Source: Fodinibacter sp963834965 (GTDB lineage Bacteria > Actinomycetota > Actinomycetes > Actinomycetales > Dermatophilaceae). From it: a stretch of DNA of 64,000 bases. The notes beneath the pieces are model-generated. The model saw nothing but the letters and a program-made list of their open reading frames with translations, was not told the DNA's origin and ran no database searches. The translations under genes were made by a program, and so were the position numbers. How positions within the stretch are numbered: position 1 is the first letter of the stretch; every line of letters begins with the position of its first letter. Below are positions 44,432-53,139 of the stretch, piece after piece. The stretch is from assembly GCA_963834965.1 (NCBI GenBank), contig CAWIEI010000033.1:124001-188000 (forward strand), given 5' to 3'.

Positions 44432-45472
44432 TCAGGCCCGCAGCGGCTCCGTGGCGAAGCGCGCCAGCCCTGCCTCGGGCCGTACGCGGGCCGTGAACCC
44501 CAGCTCCTCACGTGCTCGCCGCGGCGATGCCACGACGTGTCGCACGTCGCCCACGCGGAACTGCCCGGTGACCCGCGGCTCGAGGCCGGCCGCCACGGCG
44601 CGGGCCACGTCGGCGATGCCGATCGGGTGCCCGGAGCAGACGTTGTAGGCGGTGTGCGACCCGGGCGCCCGGTCCCCGACGGCGAGGGCCGCTGCCACGT
44701 TGGCCCGGGCGACGTCCTCGACGTGCACGAAGTCGCGCATCTGCCCACCGTCCTCGAAGACGACCGGAGGCTCCCCCCGTTCCAGGGACGAGCGGAACAT
44801 CGCGGCGACGCCGGAGTAGGGGGTGTCGCGCGGCATCCCCGCTCCGTAGACGTTGTGGTAGCGCAACGAGATGGCCGCGCCCGGCGACTGGCGTGCCCAT
44901 GCCGAGGCGTAGTTCTCCTGGGCCACCTTGCTCGCGGCGTAGGAGCTGCGCGGGTCGAACGGGGTCGCCTCCTCCACCAGCGCCCACCCGAGGGGCGCGC
45001 GGCAGACCGGACAGGCGTTGTCGAAACATCCCGACTCGAGGGCCTCGAGGCTGCGGGGGCCTGGAGCCTGGTCCCCGTGCTCGGGGCAGCGGTACCGGCC
45101 CTCGCCGTAGACGACCATCGACGACGCCTGGACGAGGCGACGCACCCCGCGCTCGTGCATCGCTGCCAGCACGGATGCCGTGCCGAGGTCGTTGTGCCCC
45201 GCGTACAGCGGCAGGTCGGCGGCCGTGGCGCCGGCCCCCACCATTGCCGCGAGGTGCACCACCACGTCGACCCCGTCGAACAGGGAGGCCCACTCCCCCG
45301 CGCGGCGGGTGTCGAGCACATGCACACCCGGGGGCGGCGTCGCCCGGGTGGCTTCCCCATGGGCCTCGGGGAGCAAGAGGTCGACTGCGACGACCTCGAC
45401 GTCGCGGCGGCGCAGCTCGCACGCTGTCGCCGTACCGATGAAGCCGGCCGCGCCGGTGAGGAGAACTCGCAT
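44432..45472 (-). CDS. NAD-dependent epimerase with Cys-rich insertion
   Basis: This 346-residue extended SDR begins MRVLLTGAAGFIGTATA, then VVHLAAMVGAG, LVQASSMVVYGEG, SSYAASKVAQENYA (YxxxK) and LRYHNVYGAG. The insertion between about residues 125 and 160 (RYRCPEHGDQAP, CFDNACPVCRAPL) has four cysteines and a His, which suggests a structural zinc ribbon. Members are nucleotide-sugar epimerases or dehydratases. It probably supplies the sugar used by the adjacent transferases. The gene is convergent with the membrane protein and divergent from the methyltransferase. Confidence 0.87.
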   Translation of the reverse strand: MRVLLTGAAGFIGTATACELRRRDVEVVAVDLLLPEAHGEATRATPPPGVHVLDTRRAGEWASLFDGVDVVVHLAAMVGAGATAADLPLYAGHNDLGTASVLAAMHERGVRRLVQASSMVVYGEGRYRCPEHGDQAPGPRSLEALESGCFDNACPVCRAPLGWALVEEATPFDPRSSYAASKVAQENYASAWARQSPGAAISLRYHNVYGAGMPRDTPYSGVAAMFRSSLERGEPPVVFEDGGQMRDFVHVEDVARANVAAALAVGDRAPGSHTAYNVCSGHPIGIADVARAVAAGLEPRVTGQFRVGDVRHVVASPRRAREELGFTARVRPEAGLARFATEPLRA

Positions 45473-45613
45473 GCGGCCCAGTCTCGCTGTGCTGGAGCCG
45501 ATGAGGGCGACTGCTGGCGAGGCTTCAGACTCTCGTAAGGGTTGAGGGCGTTCGTGGCCACCATGCCCTCGTAGCGTCGCCGTCATGCACCCAGAGCACC
45601 CTGGCCCACGCCC

Positions 45614-46285
45614 ATGACCACCCTCACGCAGACGGGTGATCTCACGTCCACGCCGACCCACGTCCTGTCCGCTGCCTTGCAGGGGGCGGTCCTGACCGCG
45701 GTGGTCGAGGGGAGCCCCGGTGAGCGAGAGCTCCCGGTGGCGCGATGGACGGGCCGCGTGTCCAGCGGCGACCGCTTCCTGCTCGACAAGTGCCGGGGCG
45801 CCACCCTGGACCTCGGCTGCGGGCCAGGGCGGCTCACCCAGGAGCTGGCTGCGCGCGGCCACGAGGTGCTCGGTGTCGACGTCTCGGAGGTCGCTGTCGC
45901 GACGACCCGACAGCGCGGCGTCCCGGCCCTGCACCAGGACGTGTTCTCGCCGGTTCCCCACGAAGGGAGGTGGGACACCGTGCTGCTCGCCGACGGCAAC
46001 ATCGGGATCGGTGGCGACCCCGTGGCACTGCTGGAGCGGGCCCGTCGTCTGGTGCACGCCGGCGGCCGGGTCGTGGTCGAGCTCGCACCGCCAGGAACCG
46101 GGCTTCGCGTGCACCGGGTCCGGTTGCGCTGCGCCGGCTTGACGTCCACCACGTTCTCGTGGGCTGAGCTCGGACCGGACGCCCTCGATGCCACCTGCGC
46201 GCCGGCGGGTCTGGCCGCGACAGAGGTGGCTCGCCGGTCCGGCCGCTGGCTGAGCGTGCTGGTCCCGGAGCGTGGCGTGTCGTGA
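45614..46285 (+). CDS. class I SAM-dependent methyltransferase
   Basis: The 223-residue protein has motif I LDLGCGPGRLTQELA (about residue 65), VLGVDVSEVAVATTR, and LLADGNIGIGGDPVALLERARRLVHAGGRVVVEL, a compact Methyltransf_25 core. The N-terminal segment RELPVARWTGRVSSGDRFLL is characteristic of proteins encoded in this type of cluster. There is no ArsM-like set of cysteines (only Cys in the GCG loop and two downstream), so arsenic methylation is unlikely. Substrate unknown. Confidence 0.86.
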   Translation: MTTLTQTGDLTSTPTHVLSAALQGAVLTAVVEGSPGERELPVARWTGRVSSGDRFLLDKCRGATLDLGCGPGRLTQELAARGHEVLGVDVSEVAVATTRQRGVPALHQDVFSPVPHEGRWDTVLLADGNIGIGGDPVALLERARRLVHAGGRVVVELAPPGTGLRVHRVRLRCAGLTSTTFSWAELGPDALDATCAPAGLAATEVARRSGRWLSVLVPERGVS

Positions 46286-46369
46286 CCAGCGACGACCGGC
46301 GCCCTCGCGCACTAGCCTTGCCGCCACCGGGCCCACCGGCCCGGCGACGGCGGTGCGAGGGAGCAGACC

Positions 46370-47047
46370 GTGGCTGACGTGCTCGTCGTGGACGATGACG
46401 CGACGGTCCGCGAGGTGGTGGTGTCCTACCTGCGGGCGGGGGGCCACGACGTGACCGAGGCCAGCGACGGGGAAGCCGCTCTGACCGCCATGCGACGACA
46501 GCGCGCCGACATCGTCGTGCTCGACCTGATGCTGCCCGGTATCGGCGGCATCGAGGTGTGCCGCCGCCTGCGGGATCAGACCGAGGTGCCGATCATCATG
46601 CTCACCGCCCTCGGCGCGGAGAACGACCGTCTTGCCGGGCTGCGGATGGGTGCCGACGACTACGTGACCAAGCCCTTCAGCCCACGCGAGCTCGTGCTGC
46701 GCGTCGACTCCGTGCTCCGCCGAGCCGGGCAGCGGTCGGCGAAGGGAGTGCGAGTCGTCGACGGCGACCTCGTCGTCGAGCCGCGCGAGCACACGGCCAG
46801 CTTGGCGGGTGCCCCGCTGACCCTCACGGTGCGCGAGTTCGACCTGCTCCACTTCCTCGTGGCCAACCCGAGGACGGTCTGGTCGAGGGAGGAGCTGTTG
46901 CGCGACGTGTGGGGCTGGTCCTTCGGCGACCAGTCCACCGTGACCGTGCACGTGCGCCGGCTGCGAGAGAAGATCGAGGTCGACCCCACCCGTCCCCAGC
47001 GGCTCGTCACGGTCTGGGGCGTCGGCTACCGATGGGAACCGTCGTGA
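46370..47047 (+). CDS. OmpR/PhoB-family response regulator
   Basis: The 225-residue protein starts at GTG 46370. The receiver domain has DDDATVREVV, phospho-acceptor Asp in VVLDLMLPG, the Thr/Ser region MLTALG and Lys in VTKPFSPREL. The C-terminal winged helix reads LTLTVREFDLLHFLVANPRTVWSREELLRDVWGW and VTVHVRRLREKIE. Its end overlaps the sensor kinase by 4 bases. It may control the sugar/Mo cluster to its left. Confidence 0.92.
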   Translation: MADVLVVDDDATVREVVVSYLRAGGHDVTEASDGEAALTAMRRQRADIVVLDLMLPGIGGIEVCRRLRDQTEVPIIMLTALGAENDRLAGLRMGADDYVTKPFSPRELVLRVDSVLRRAGQRSAKGVRVVDGDLVVEPREHTASLAGAPLTLTVREFDLLHFLVANPRTVWSREELLRDVWGWSFGDQSTVTVHVRRLREKIEVDPTRPQRLVTVWGVGYRWEPS

Positions 47048-48153
47048 CCAGCGATGACGTGCACGTCGTCTTCATCGCCGCCGGGTGGTCGCTCGCCGTG
47101 GGTGTGCTGGGGATCTTGGCCGGGTACCTCGTGCGCCGAGCCCCGATCCGCTGGCCGGCTGGGCTCATCGCGCTCGTCGCCATCGGCGGGGTCGTTGCCG
47201 GCGTCGTCGGCACGGCCAGGGCGATGTTCCTCTCGACCCACGATCTCGGCGTCGTGGTCTGGGTCTGCATCGTGTCGGGCCTGGTGTCCGGCGCGTTCGC
47301 CCTGCTGCTGGCGCGCACGCTTGCCGTCTCCGCCCGACGCCTGCGGTCGATGGCCGCCGCCGTGGGCGCCGGCGAGGTGGTCGACCCCGCTGGTGACGAC
47401 CCGCGCGAGCTGCGAGCCGTGGCCCGGGAGCTGGCCCGCAGCAGCGAGCGGTTGCGCTCGTCACGCGAACGCGAGCGCCGCCTCGAGCAGTCCCGCAGGG
47501 AGCTGGTTGCGTGGGTGTCGCATGACCTTCGTACGCCATTGGCCGGGCTGCGGGCGATGGCCGAGAGCCTCGACGACGGGCTGGCGGACGACCCCGCCCG
47601 ATATCACCGGCAGATGCTCCGGGAGGTCGACCGGATGGCCCTGATGGTCGACGACCTGTTCGAGCTGTCCAGGATCCACGCCGGGTCGCTCAACCTCACG
47701 CTGGAGCCCACGGTCCTGCGCGACGTGGTCAGTGAGTCACTCGCAGGTGCGCTCCCGGTCGCCCGTTCTCGGCGGGTCGAGGTCAGCGGCGAGATCGGCC
47801 CGGACCTCGAGGTGCGCGCCGACCCCGCTGCTCTCTCGCGCGTCGTCGGCAACCTGGTGATGAACGCCATCCGGCACACCCCAGCAGACGGTGTGGTGCT
47901 CGTGGAGGGGCGCCGCTCCGGCGAGATGGTGGAGCTATCGGTGACCGACGCGTGTGGGGGCATCGACCCGGAGGACCTCGAGTCCGTCTTCGAGGTCGGG
48001 TGGCGTGGCACCGGTGCGCGCACCCCCGGTCCGGATGCCGGCGCCGGCCTCGGGCTGGCCATCGTGCGAGGACTCGTGGAAGCCCACCGCGGGACCGTCG
48101 TGGTGAGAAATCACGGCACGGGATGCCGGTTCCTTGTCCGGCTTCCTGGGTGA
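47044..48153 (+). CDS. sensor histidine kinase
   Basis: The 369-residue kinase (GTG 47044; ATG 47032 is possible) has three N-terminal membrane helices, in the first 95 residues, without a large extracellular domain. A HAMP-like linker follows, then the H box VSHDLRTPLAGLRAM, the N box VGNLVMNAIRHTP, G1 VTDACGGIDPEDLESVFE and G2 GAGLGLAIVRGLVEAHRG. It is the partner of the response regulator just upstream (4-base overlap). The lack of a sensor domain suggests sensing within the membrane. Confidence 0.92.
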   Translation: MTSDDVHVVFIAAGWSLAVGVLGILAGYLVRRAPIRWPAGLIALVAIGGVVAGVVGTARAMFLSTHDLGVVVWVCIVSGLVSGAFALLLARTLAVSARRLRSMAAAVGAGEVVDPAGDDPRELRAVARELARSSERLRSSRERERRLEQSRRELVAWVSHDLRTPLAGLRAMAESLDDGLADDPARYHRQMLREVDRMALMVDDLFELSRIHAGSLNLTLEPTVLRDVVSESLAGALPVARSRRVEVSGEIGPDLEVRADPAALSRVVGNLVMNAIRHTPADGVVLVEGRRSGEMVELSVTDACGGIDPEDLESVFEVGWRGTGARTPGPDAGAGLGLAIVRGLVEAHRGTVVVRNHGTGCRFLVRLPG

Positions 48154-48227
48154 GCGCGCTGCCGCCCCCTCGGTCAGTGGCCGGCGCTGCCGGCAGGCCA
48201 CTGTTCCCGCGGGGGTCGGTACCTGTG

Positions 48228-48746
48228 TTACGGCAGCTGTGCTGCTCCCGGGTCGGCCCGGGGGTTCTCGCCATCGTCGACCTCGGGCGTCAGCTGGGTC
48301 GGCAGGGCCCCTGTCGTCACGGGTTCCTCGCCCCGGTGCGTGGCGACCCAGAACTGGGCGCCGATGACGAGCAGGTAGCAGGTCGTGGCGGTGAAACCGA
48401 CCAGCGGCCAGACGACGGGGCCGTCGAGCAGTGCGTTGATCGAGACCACGAGGAGGATGCTCAGTCCCACTGAAGGAAGGTGCATACCGCCCCAGACCCG
48501 CACCCGTCCGGGTGACCCCGGGACCAGGACCGCGTTGATGCCGCCGGAGGCGTAGGTGCCGACGGCTCCGAACCCGACCACGGCGCCGGCGAGGAGGAGC
48601 ACCGCGTCCAGTGCGGTGGGGAGACCTGCCTCGGCGTGTGCGGTCACCGCACCAGCCGTCCAGAGGGTGAGCGTGTAGCCGTAGGGCGCTGCGCTCGCGG
48701 CGACGACAGCCCGGACGTGCTCTCGGTATCCCGCCCGGTCCTGCAC
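48228..48746 (-). CDS. membrane protein divergent from tetR
   Basis: The GTG at 48746 has GGGAG six bases upstream and gives 172 residues with about four membrane helices (YGYTLTLWTAGAV, DAVLLLAGAVVGFGAVGTYA, LPSVGLSILLVVSINALL, WPLVGFTATTCYLLVIGAQ). Longer in-frame starts reach 48863 and would overlap the tetR promoter. The family is unknown to me. Its position suggests that it is controlled by the TetR protein from the shared intergenic region. Confidence 0.7.
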   Translation of the reverse strand: MQDRAGYREHVRAVVAASAAPYGYTLTLWTAGAVTAHAEAGLPTALDAVLLLAGAVVGFGAVGTYASGGINAVLVPGSPGRVRVWGGMHLPSVGLSILLVVSINALLDGPVVWPLVGFTATTCYLLVIGAQFWVATHRGEEPVTTGALPTQLTPEVDDGENPRADPGAAQLP

Positions 48747-48850
48747 CACCAGCTCCCGTCGTCGGCTCGTCCCCGCCACGGTAGAGCCGACGCCGCCCGC
48801 CACGTCTCCCAGGGTCGCGTGTTCTTCGGCCCTCTTGCCATCGGCTGAAC

Positions 48851-48880
48851 GTATGTTTAGCATACTGAACATGAGTTCAG
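48851..48880. promoter_or_regulatory. TetR operator candidates at the tetR-ABC locus
   Basis: GTATG-TTTAG-CATAC (48851-48865) and CTGAAC-ATGA-GTTCAG (48865-48880) are adjacent inverted repeats. The second spans the tetR ATG at 48871. They lie between the divergent membrane protein and tetR genes. Probably bound by this TetR. Confidence 0.65.
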
Positions 48881-49506
48881 TCATTGGTGAGGCCGACCTC
48901 ACCGCTCGAGCCGGCATCCGCAACGCAGCCCTGCGCCTCTTCGGCGAGCATGGGCACGACGCCGTGACCGTCCGGGAGATCGCCGCCGCAGCGGGGGTCT
49001 CGCCCGCCCTGGTGCTGCACCACTTCGGGAGTAAGGACGGGCTCCGCTGTGAGGTCGACCGTCACGCGGCGGAGTCATTCGACGCCCTGTTCGCCGAGAT
49101 GGACGCGGAGGGCATGAACCAGATGATGACCGCCGGCGGTGCTTCTGCCTCCCTCGCCGAGGCGTTCGGCCGGGCCTTTCCACCGGGCTCACCGCTGCCG
49201 TCCTACCTGCGCCGGCTCCTCCTCACCGGCGACCCCACGGGTGCGGCCCTGTTCGGCCGGTGGTACACCGCGACCCGCCAGCTGCTCGACGCCATGGTCG
49301 AGCAGGGCAGCGCCGCCCCCAGCGCGGACCCGGCAGTACGAGCTGCCTTCCTCCTCGTCAACGACCTGGCCCTGCTCCTGCTGCGCAACCCCATCGCGGT
49401 GGCGATCGGCGTCGACCCGATGACCCCGGAGGGGCTGGACCGCTGGGCCCGCGAGATCACCCCCATCTACGTCGCGGGAGTCTTCAGCACCCCACAGGAG
49501 GCATGA
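48871..49506 (+). CDS. TetR-family regulator of the ABC exporter
   Basis: The 211-residue protein starts at ATG 48871, just after (and within) palindromic sites. Helix-turn-helix: IRNAALRLFGEHGHDAVTVREIAAAAGVSPALVLHHFGSKDGLRCEV. The C-terminal domain has helical motifs (AAFLLVNDLALLLLRNPIAVAIGVDPM) like regulators of ABC-2 antibiotic exporters. It is followed, after a single base, by the ABC ATPase gene. Probably represses this operon until a toxic compound binds. Confidence 0.9.
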   Translation: MSSVIGEADLTARAGIRNAALRLFGEHGHDAVTVREIAAAAGVSPALVLHHFGSKDGLRCEVDRHAAESFDALFAEMDAEGMNQMMTAGGASASLAEAFGRAFPPGSPLPSYLRRLLLTGDPTGAALFGRWYTATRQLLDAMVEQGSAAPSADPAVRAAFLLVNDLALLLLRNPIAVAIGVDPMTPEGLDRWAREITPIYVAGVFSTPQEA

Positions 49507-49507
49507 G

Positions 49508-50452
49508 ATGACGACGGCACAGCCAGTGATCCGTATCGAGGAGCTGGTCAAGACCTTCGGGACGGTGCGCGCCCTCGACGGTCTGGATCTCGAGGTCACT
49601 GCCGGCGAGGTCCACGGGTTCCTCGGCCCCAACGGAGCCGGGAAGTCCACCACGATGCGGATCGTGCTCGGCATGATGCGCGCAACCGGCGGGCGGGCAG
49701 AGCTCTTCGGGGGCGATCCCTGGCACGATGCCGCGACCCTGCACGCTCGAGTGGCGTACGTCCCCGGTGACGTCGCACTGTGGCCGAGCCTGACCGGCGG
49801 GCAGTGCCTGGACGTGCTCGCGTCAGCCAACGGCGCGGCCAGCGAGGAGCGACGCTCACGGCTCGTCGAGATGTTCGACCTCGACCCGACCAAGCGGATC
49901 CGTGACTACTCCAAGGGCAACCGGCAGAAGGTCGCCCTGATCGCCGCGTTCACCGCTCGGGCCGAGCTGCTGGTGCTCGACGAGCCGACCTCCGGATTGG
50001 ACCCCCTCATGGAGCAGACGTTCCGGCAGTGCGTGCGCGAGAGGCGCGAGGAAGGCGTCACGGTTCTGCTGTCCAGCCACATCCTCGACGAGGTCGAGGC
50101 GCTGGCCGACCGGGTCACCATCATCCGCAGGGGACGCACCGTCAGCTCCGGCAGCCTCGCCGACCTGCGACAGCACACCAGGACCCAGGTCCACGCCGTG
50201 ACCGTCGAGCGCCCGCAGGCCCTCGACGTCCTCGCCGGGGTGGCCGACCTGACCGTCGGGGAGGTGCCGGGCCGCATGGAGTCGAGGTTCACCGTCGACG
50301 CCGAGCACCTCGACGTCGTGGTCGGTGAGCTGCATCGGGCGAAGATCACCACGCTCACGATCACCCCACCGAGCCTGGACGCCCTGTTCCTGCGGAACTA
50401 CGGCGAGGCCCCTGGCGGTGCCCAGCGATCCGTCGTGGACGCACCACGATGA
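49508..50452 (+). CDS. ABC exporter ATP-binding protein
   Basis: This 314-residue ATPase shows Walker A GPNGAGKST, the signature YSKGNRQKVALIAAF (SKGNR in place of SGGQ), Walker B LLVLDEPTSGLDP and LLSSHILDEVEALADRV. A C-terminal DUF4162-like extension ends the protein, as in DrrA/CcmA-type drug exporters. AGGCATGAG upstream supplies the ribosome binding site. Coupled to the permease by an ATGA overlap. Confidence 0.93.
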   Translation: MTTAQPVIRIEELVKTFGTVRALDGLDLEVTAGEVHGFLGPNGAGKSTTMRIVLGMMRATGGRAELFGGDPWHDAATLHARVAYVPGDVALWPSLTGGQCLDVLASANGAASEERRSRLVEMFDLDPTKRIRDYSKGNRQKVALIAAFTARAELLVLDEPTSGLDPLMEQTFRQCVRERREEGVTVLLSSHILDEVEALADRVTIIRRGRTVSSGSLADLRQHTRTQVHAVTVERPQALDVLAGVADLTVGEVPGRMESRFTVDAEHLDVVVGELHRAKITTLTITPPSLDALFLRNYGEAPGGAQRSVVDAPR

Positions 50453-52062
50453 ACACCCGGCACGCAGCCCTCCCCACGGTGGCACCGCAGGCCAGCGCCA
50501 CCATGCTCGGGATCTTGTGGCGCACCCAGCGGCGCGCCGTGCTGGTGTGGGTGGTCGTGCTCGCCGGGAGCATGACTGCGACGGCCGCCGCTGTGGCGGG
50601 CCTGTACGACACCCCCGCGAAGATCCACACCTACGCCGTCGCCGTCACCTCGGGCAGCGCGCTGCAGGCGATCAACGGCCGGGTGGAAGGCATCGACAGC
50701 CTCGGTGGCATCGTCCAGGACGAGTTCGGCTTCCTGGCCGCGATCCTGCTCCCACTGCTCGGGATCAGCCTCATCACCCGAGCCACCCGGCGCGAGGAGG
50801 AATCCGGCCGGGTCGAGCTGGTCCTGGCCGGCCGCGTGGCGCGACACCAGCCCACCCTGGCGGCGCTGGCCACTGCCACCGGGGCCATCCTGACGACCGC
50901 CGCCCTCTTCGCCATCGGCCTCACCCTCACCGGGATCCCGATGACCGGGTCCGTGCTCTACGCTGCCTCGCTCGCAGGTCTGGCCTTCGTCTTCGCGGGC
51001 CTCACTGCCCTGTTGGCGCAGGTGGCCACCCACGGGCGAACCGTCTACGCCGGGGCACTGCTTGCACTTGTCGGGTCGTACGTGCTGCGCGGGGTCGGTG
51101 ACGTCACCCACTCCTGGGTGGCCTGGCTGTCCCCACTCGGCTGGGCCGAGAAGGCGGCGCCGTTCGGCCCGCAGCGCTGGTGGGCGCTCGTGCTCCCTCT
51201 CGCCGTGGGCGCGGTCCTCGGCACCGCGGCGGTGCTCACGGCCGGCGGACGGGACCTCGGCAGCGGGCTGGTCCACGGCCGCCCCGGACCCGCCCGGGCC
51301 GGCGCCGCGCTGCTCACCCCAACCGGGTTCGCCGCCCGCATGCACCTCCCGGCCATCACCGGCTGGTTGGCCGCCGGGCTGCTGTTCAGCGCCATGATGG
51401 GCTCCCTGGCTCAGCAGCTCATCGACGCGATGAGCGGTAACCCTGCCCTGGCGGACGCGATCGGCGTCTCGCGCAACGCACCCATCGACGGTTTCGTAGC
51501 CATGAGCCAGCTCTACCTCGCGGTCATCTCCAGCGGTTACGCGGTGCAGGCAGTGGGTGCGCTGCGTGGCGAGGAGGCCGCGGGCCGGCTCGAGCACCGC
51601 CTGTCCGGCACCCTGTCCCGTGTGAGGTGGCTCGGCGCGCACGTGCTCGTCGTCGTCGCCGGGCTGCTCGTCATCGTGGTCGCTTCGTCGCTGACCCTCG
51701 CGGTCACCACGGCGTGGTCGCTCGGCGATGCCGGGAGCGCCACGACGATCCTGGGTGCAGGCCTGGCGTACCTGCCCGCCGGGCTGGTGCTCACCGGGCT
51801 CGGTCTTGCGGTATTCGGCATCGACCCCCGGGCCTACCCGCTGACCTGGGCCGTCTATGGGGCGGTCAGCTTCCTGGCGTTCCTGGGGCCGGGCCTGCGG
51901 TTTCCCCAGTGGCTCCTCGACCTGGCACCGACCACCCACGTCGGCAACCCTCCCGTGGGGGTGGTCTCAACGACCGGGCTCGCCACGCTCAGCATGGCCG
52001 CACTCGCCCTTGGCCTGATCGGCCTGGCCGGCTTCCGCCGTCGCGACGTCCCGCACGCCTGA
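50449..52062 (+). CDS. ABC-2 exporter permease (about 12 helices)
   Basis: The 537-residue protein has two halves of about six membrane helices (first LWRTQRRAVLVWVVVLAGSM; later AITGWLAAGLLFSAMM), each with a long helical loop that includes GRVELVLAGRVARHQPTLAALA, and in the second half AAGRLEHRLSGTLSRVRWLGAHV. The duplicated architecture is that of actinobacterial polyketide/tetronasin-type exporters (TIGR/ABC2 family). It works with the ATPase; the drug is unknown. Confidence 0.92.
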   Translation: MNTRHAALPTVAPQASATMLGILWRTQRRAVLVWVVVLAGSMTATAAAVAGLYDTPAKIHTYAVAVTSGSALQAINGRVEGIDSLGGIVQDEFGFLAAILLPLLGISLITRATRREEESGRVELVLAGRVARHQPTLAALATATGAILTTAALFAIGLTLTGIPMTGSVLYAASLAGLAFVFAGLTALLAQVATHGRTVYAGALLALVGSYVLRGVGDVTHSWVAWLSPLGWAEKAAPFGPQRWWALVLPLAVGAVLGTAAVLTAGGRDLGSGLVHGRPGPARAGAALLTPTGFAARMHLPAITGWLAAGLLFSAMMGSLAQQLIDAMSGNPALADAIGVSRNAPIDGFVAMSQLYLAVISSGYAVQAVGALRGEEAAGRLEHRLSGTLSRVRWLGAHVLVVVAGLLVIVVASSLTLAVTTAWSLGDAGSATTILGAGLAYLPAGLVLTGLGLAVFGIDPRAYPLTWAVYGAVSFLAFLGPGLRFPQWLLDLAPTTHVGNPPVGVVSTTGLATLSMAALALGLIGLAGFRRRDVPHA

Positions 52063-52089
52063 CGAGCTGTCGCAAGGCCGTCATCGAAG

Positions 52090-52194
52090 CGACATGTGGT
52101 CGCGCGACGGTTCGTCATGTCCGGTTGACACGGTGGAGGGGTATCCAGCACCCGCCGTGAAGCCCGCGCGGGTCACGAGACGAACGAGGTTGTC
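52090..52194 (+). promoter_or_regulatory. 5' region shared with the SRPBCC gene (copy A)
   Basis: Three blocks recur in order ahead of the SRPBCC gene: CGACATG (52090), CCAGCACCCG (52145) and GGGTCACGAGACGA (52170). A GGTTCGTCA also lies between the first two. TTGACA and GGGGTAT nearby may be core promoter parts. Confidence 0.65.
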
Positions 52195-52440
52195 ATGAGC
52201 ACTGGTTCCATGGTCAAGAACGACGAACGGCTCGACGAGCGCACGTCGCACGCCGTCGCCGCGGCCCAGCTGCGTGGCGAGGCCAAGGCTGAGGGGCTGA
52301 GCACGCGGCTCGTGGTCTGGTCCGTCGCCGACGAGCTGGCCAACCTGGGCCTCGAGCCCGATGTCGACGAGCTGGCCCGGCGGTACAACGCCGGCGAGAC
52401 CCAGATCCCGTCGTGGATGCGAGAGCACGAGGCGAACTAG
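52195..52440 (+). CDS. small soluble protein of unknown function
   Basis: This 81-residue, highly charged protein begins MSTGSMVKNDERLDERTSHAVAAAQLRGEAKAEG and ends WMREHEAN. It is predicted to be helical and soluble, with no motif that I recognise. The ATG at 52195 follows a weak GAGG. Its 5' region resembles that of the SRPBCC gene at 56682, which supports a real, co-regulated stress-type gene. Confidence 0.7.
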   Translation: MSTGSMVKNDERLDERTSHAVAAAQLRGEAKAEGLSTRLVVWSVADELANLGLEPDVDELARRYNAGETQIPSWMREHEAN

Positions 52441-52482
52441 TCATCCACGACGTCCCAGGCCCGACGGCGCGCCCGGGACGGG

Positions 52483-53139
52483 CTACGGGGTCGGCGATGC
52501 CGGCCCCGTAGCCGTCGCCGAGGGCGACATCGACGCGGGCGACCCGCTGGGCATGCGCAGAGCCGCATAGTCGACAGGACGCAGTGGACGATCAGTCAGG
52601 GCCCCTCCCGGGAGTGGTGCCTGGATAGGGCTCCCGGCCGCGGTGAGCGCGACGTCGTCGATGCCGTCGATCGAGCCCAGGGTCAGCACCAGCTGCCCCA
52701 CCGCCAGCGGCAGACGACTCGGGCTGGGCGCCAGGTCGCCGGCGCGGATGTCGACCACGGCGTGACCTCCTGCCAGAGCGGTCAGCGTCAGCTCCACGCC
52801 CTGTCCGAACGCCGTGGACAGGCGATCGGCACGCTCCTGCTCGGTCGGCCCGGCGGCGAGACGACTCAGCAGCACCGTTGCGGTCGTTGCGGCGTCTGCC
52901 TCGGACGCCGGCACCTCGGCGGGCACGAGCATGTCGTCGCGAACCAGCCACACCCGAGGACCCTGAGCTGCTGCCGGCGCGGTCGTCGACGGCGCCGCTC
53001 CGGACGAGCTCAGCAGGCCATAGGGCACCGTCGGGATCGGTTGCACCTCTGAGCCGGTGGGCACACCACAGGCGGCAACCAGGAACGACACCACGAGGCC
53101 ACTCCCGACCGTGACGACACGGGCGACCCTTCGGGTCAT
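52483..53139 (-). CDS. GerMN-domain lipoprotein (short LpqB-like)
   Basis: The 218-residue protein has a signal peptide with lipobox FLVAACGVP (Cys about residue 25), then a linker, and a GerMN domain: VWLVRDDMLVPAEVP, LLSRLAAGPTEQERADRLSTAF, VELTLTALAGGHAVVDI. It ends in a Ser/Ala/Pro-rich tail. LpqB in MtrAB-LpqB operons has about 580 residues with a propeller after the GerMN domain; that part is absent here. ATG 53139 overlaps the kinase stop by 4 bases. It is probably an accessory of the kinase at the membrane. Confidence 0.88.
   Translation of the reverse strand: MTRRVARVVTVGSGLVVSFLVAACGVPTGSEVQPIPTVPYGLLSSSGAAPSTTAPAAAQGPRVWLVRDDMLVPAEVPASEADAATTATVLLSRLAAGPTEQERADRLSTAFGQGVELTLTALAGGHAVVDIRAGDLAPSPSRLPLAVGQLVLTLGSIDGIDDVALTAAGSPIQAPLPGGALTDRPLRPVDYAALRMPSGSPASMSPSATATGPASPTP

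Noticed and set aside
45614..46285. ArsM (arsenite methyltransferase)
   Set aside because: The protein lacks the conserved cysteine set of ArsM; it is a generic class I methyltransferase.
44432..46951. An 839-residue minus-strand frame covering epimerase, methyltransferase and response regulator regions
   Set aside because: Only the part after ATG 45472 matches an epimerase. The rest is antisense to the methyltransferase and response regulator genes.
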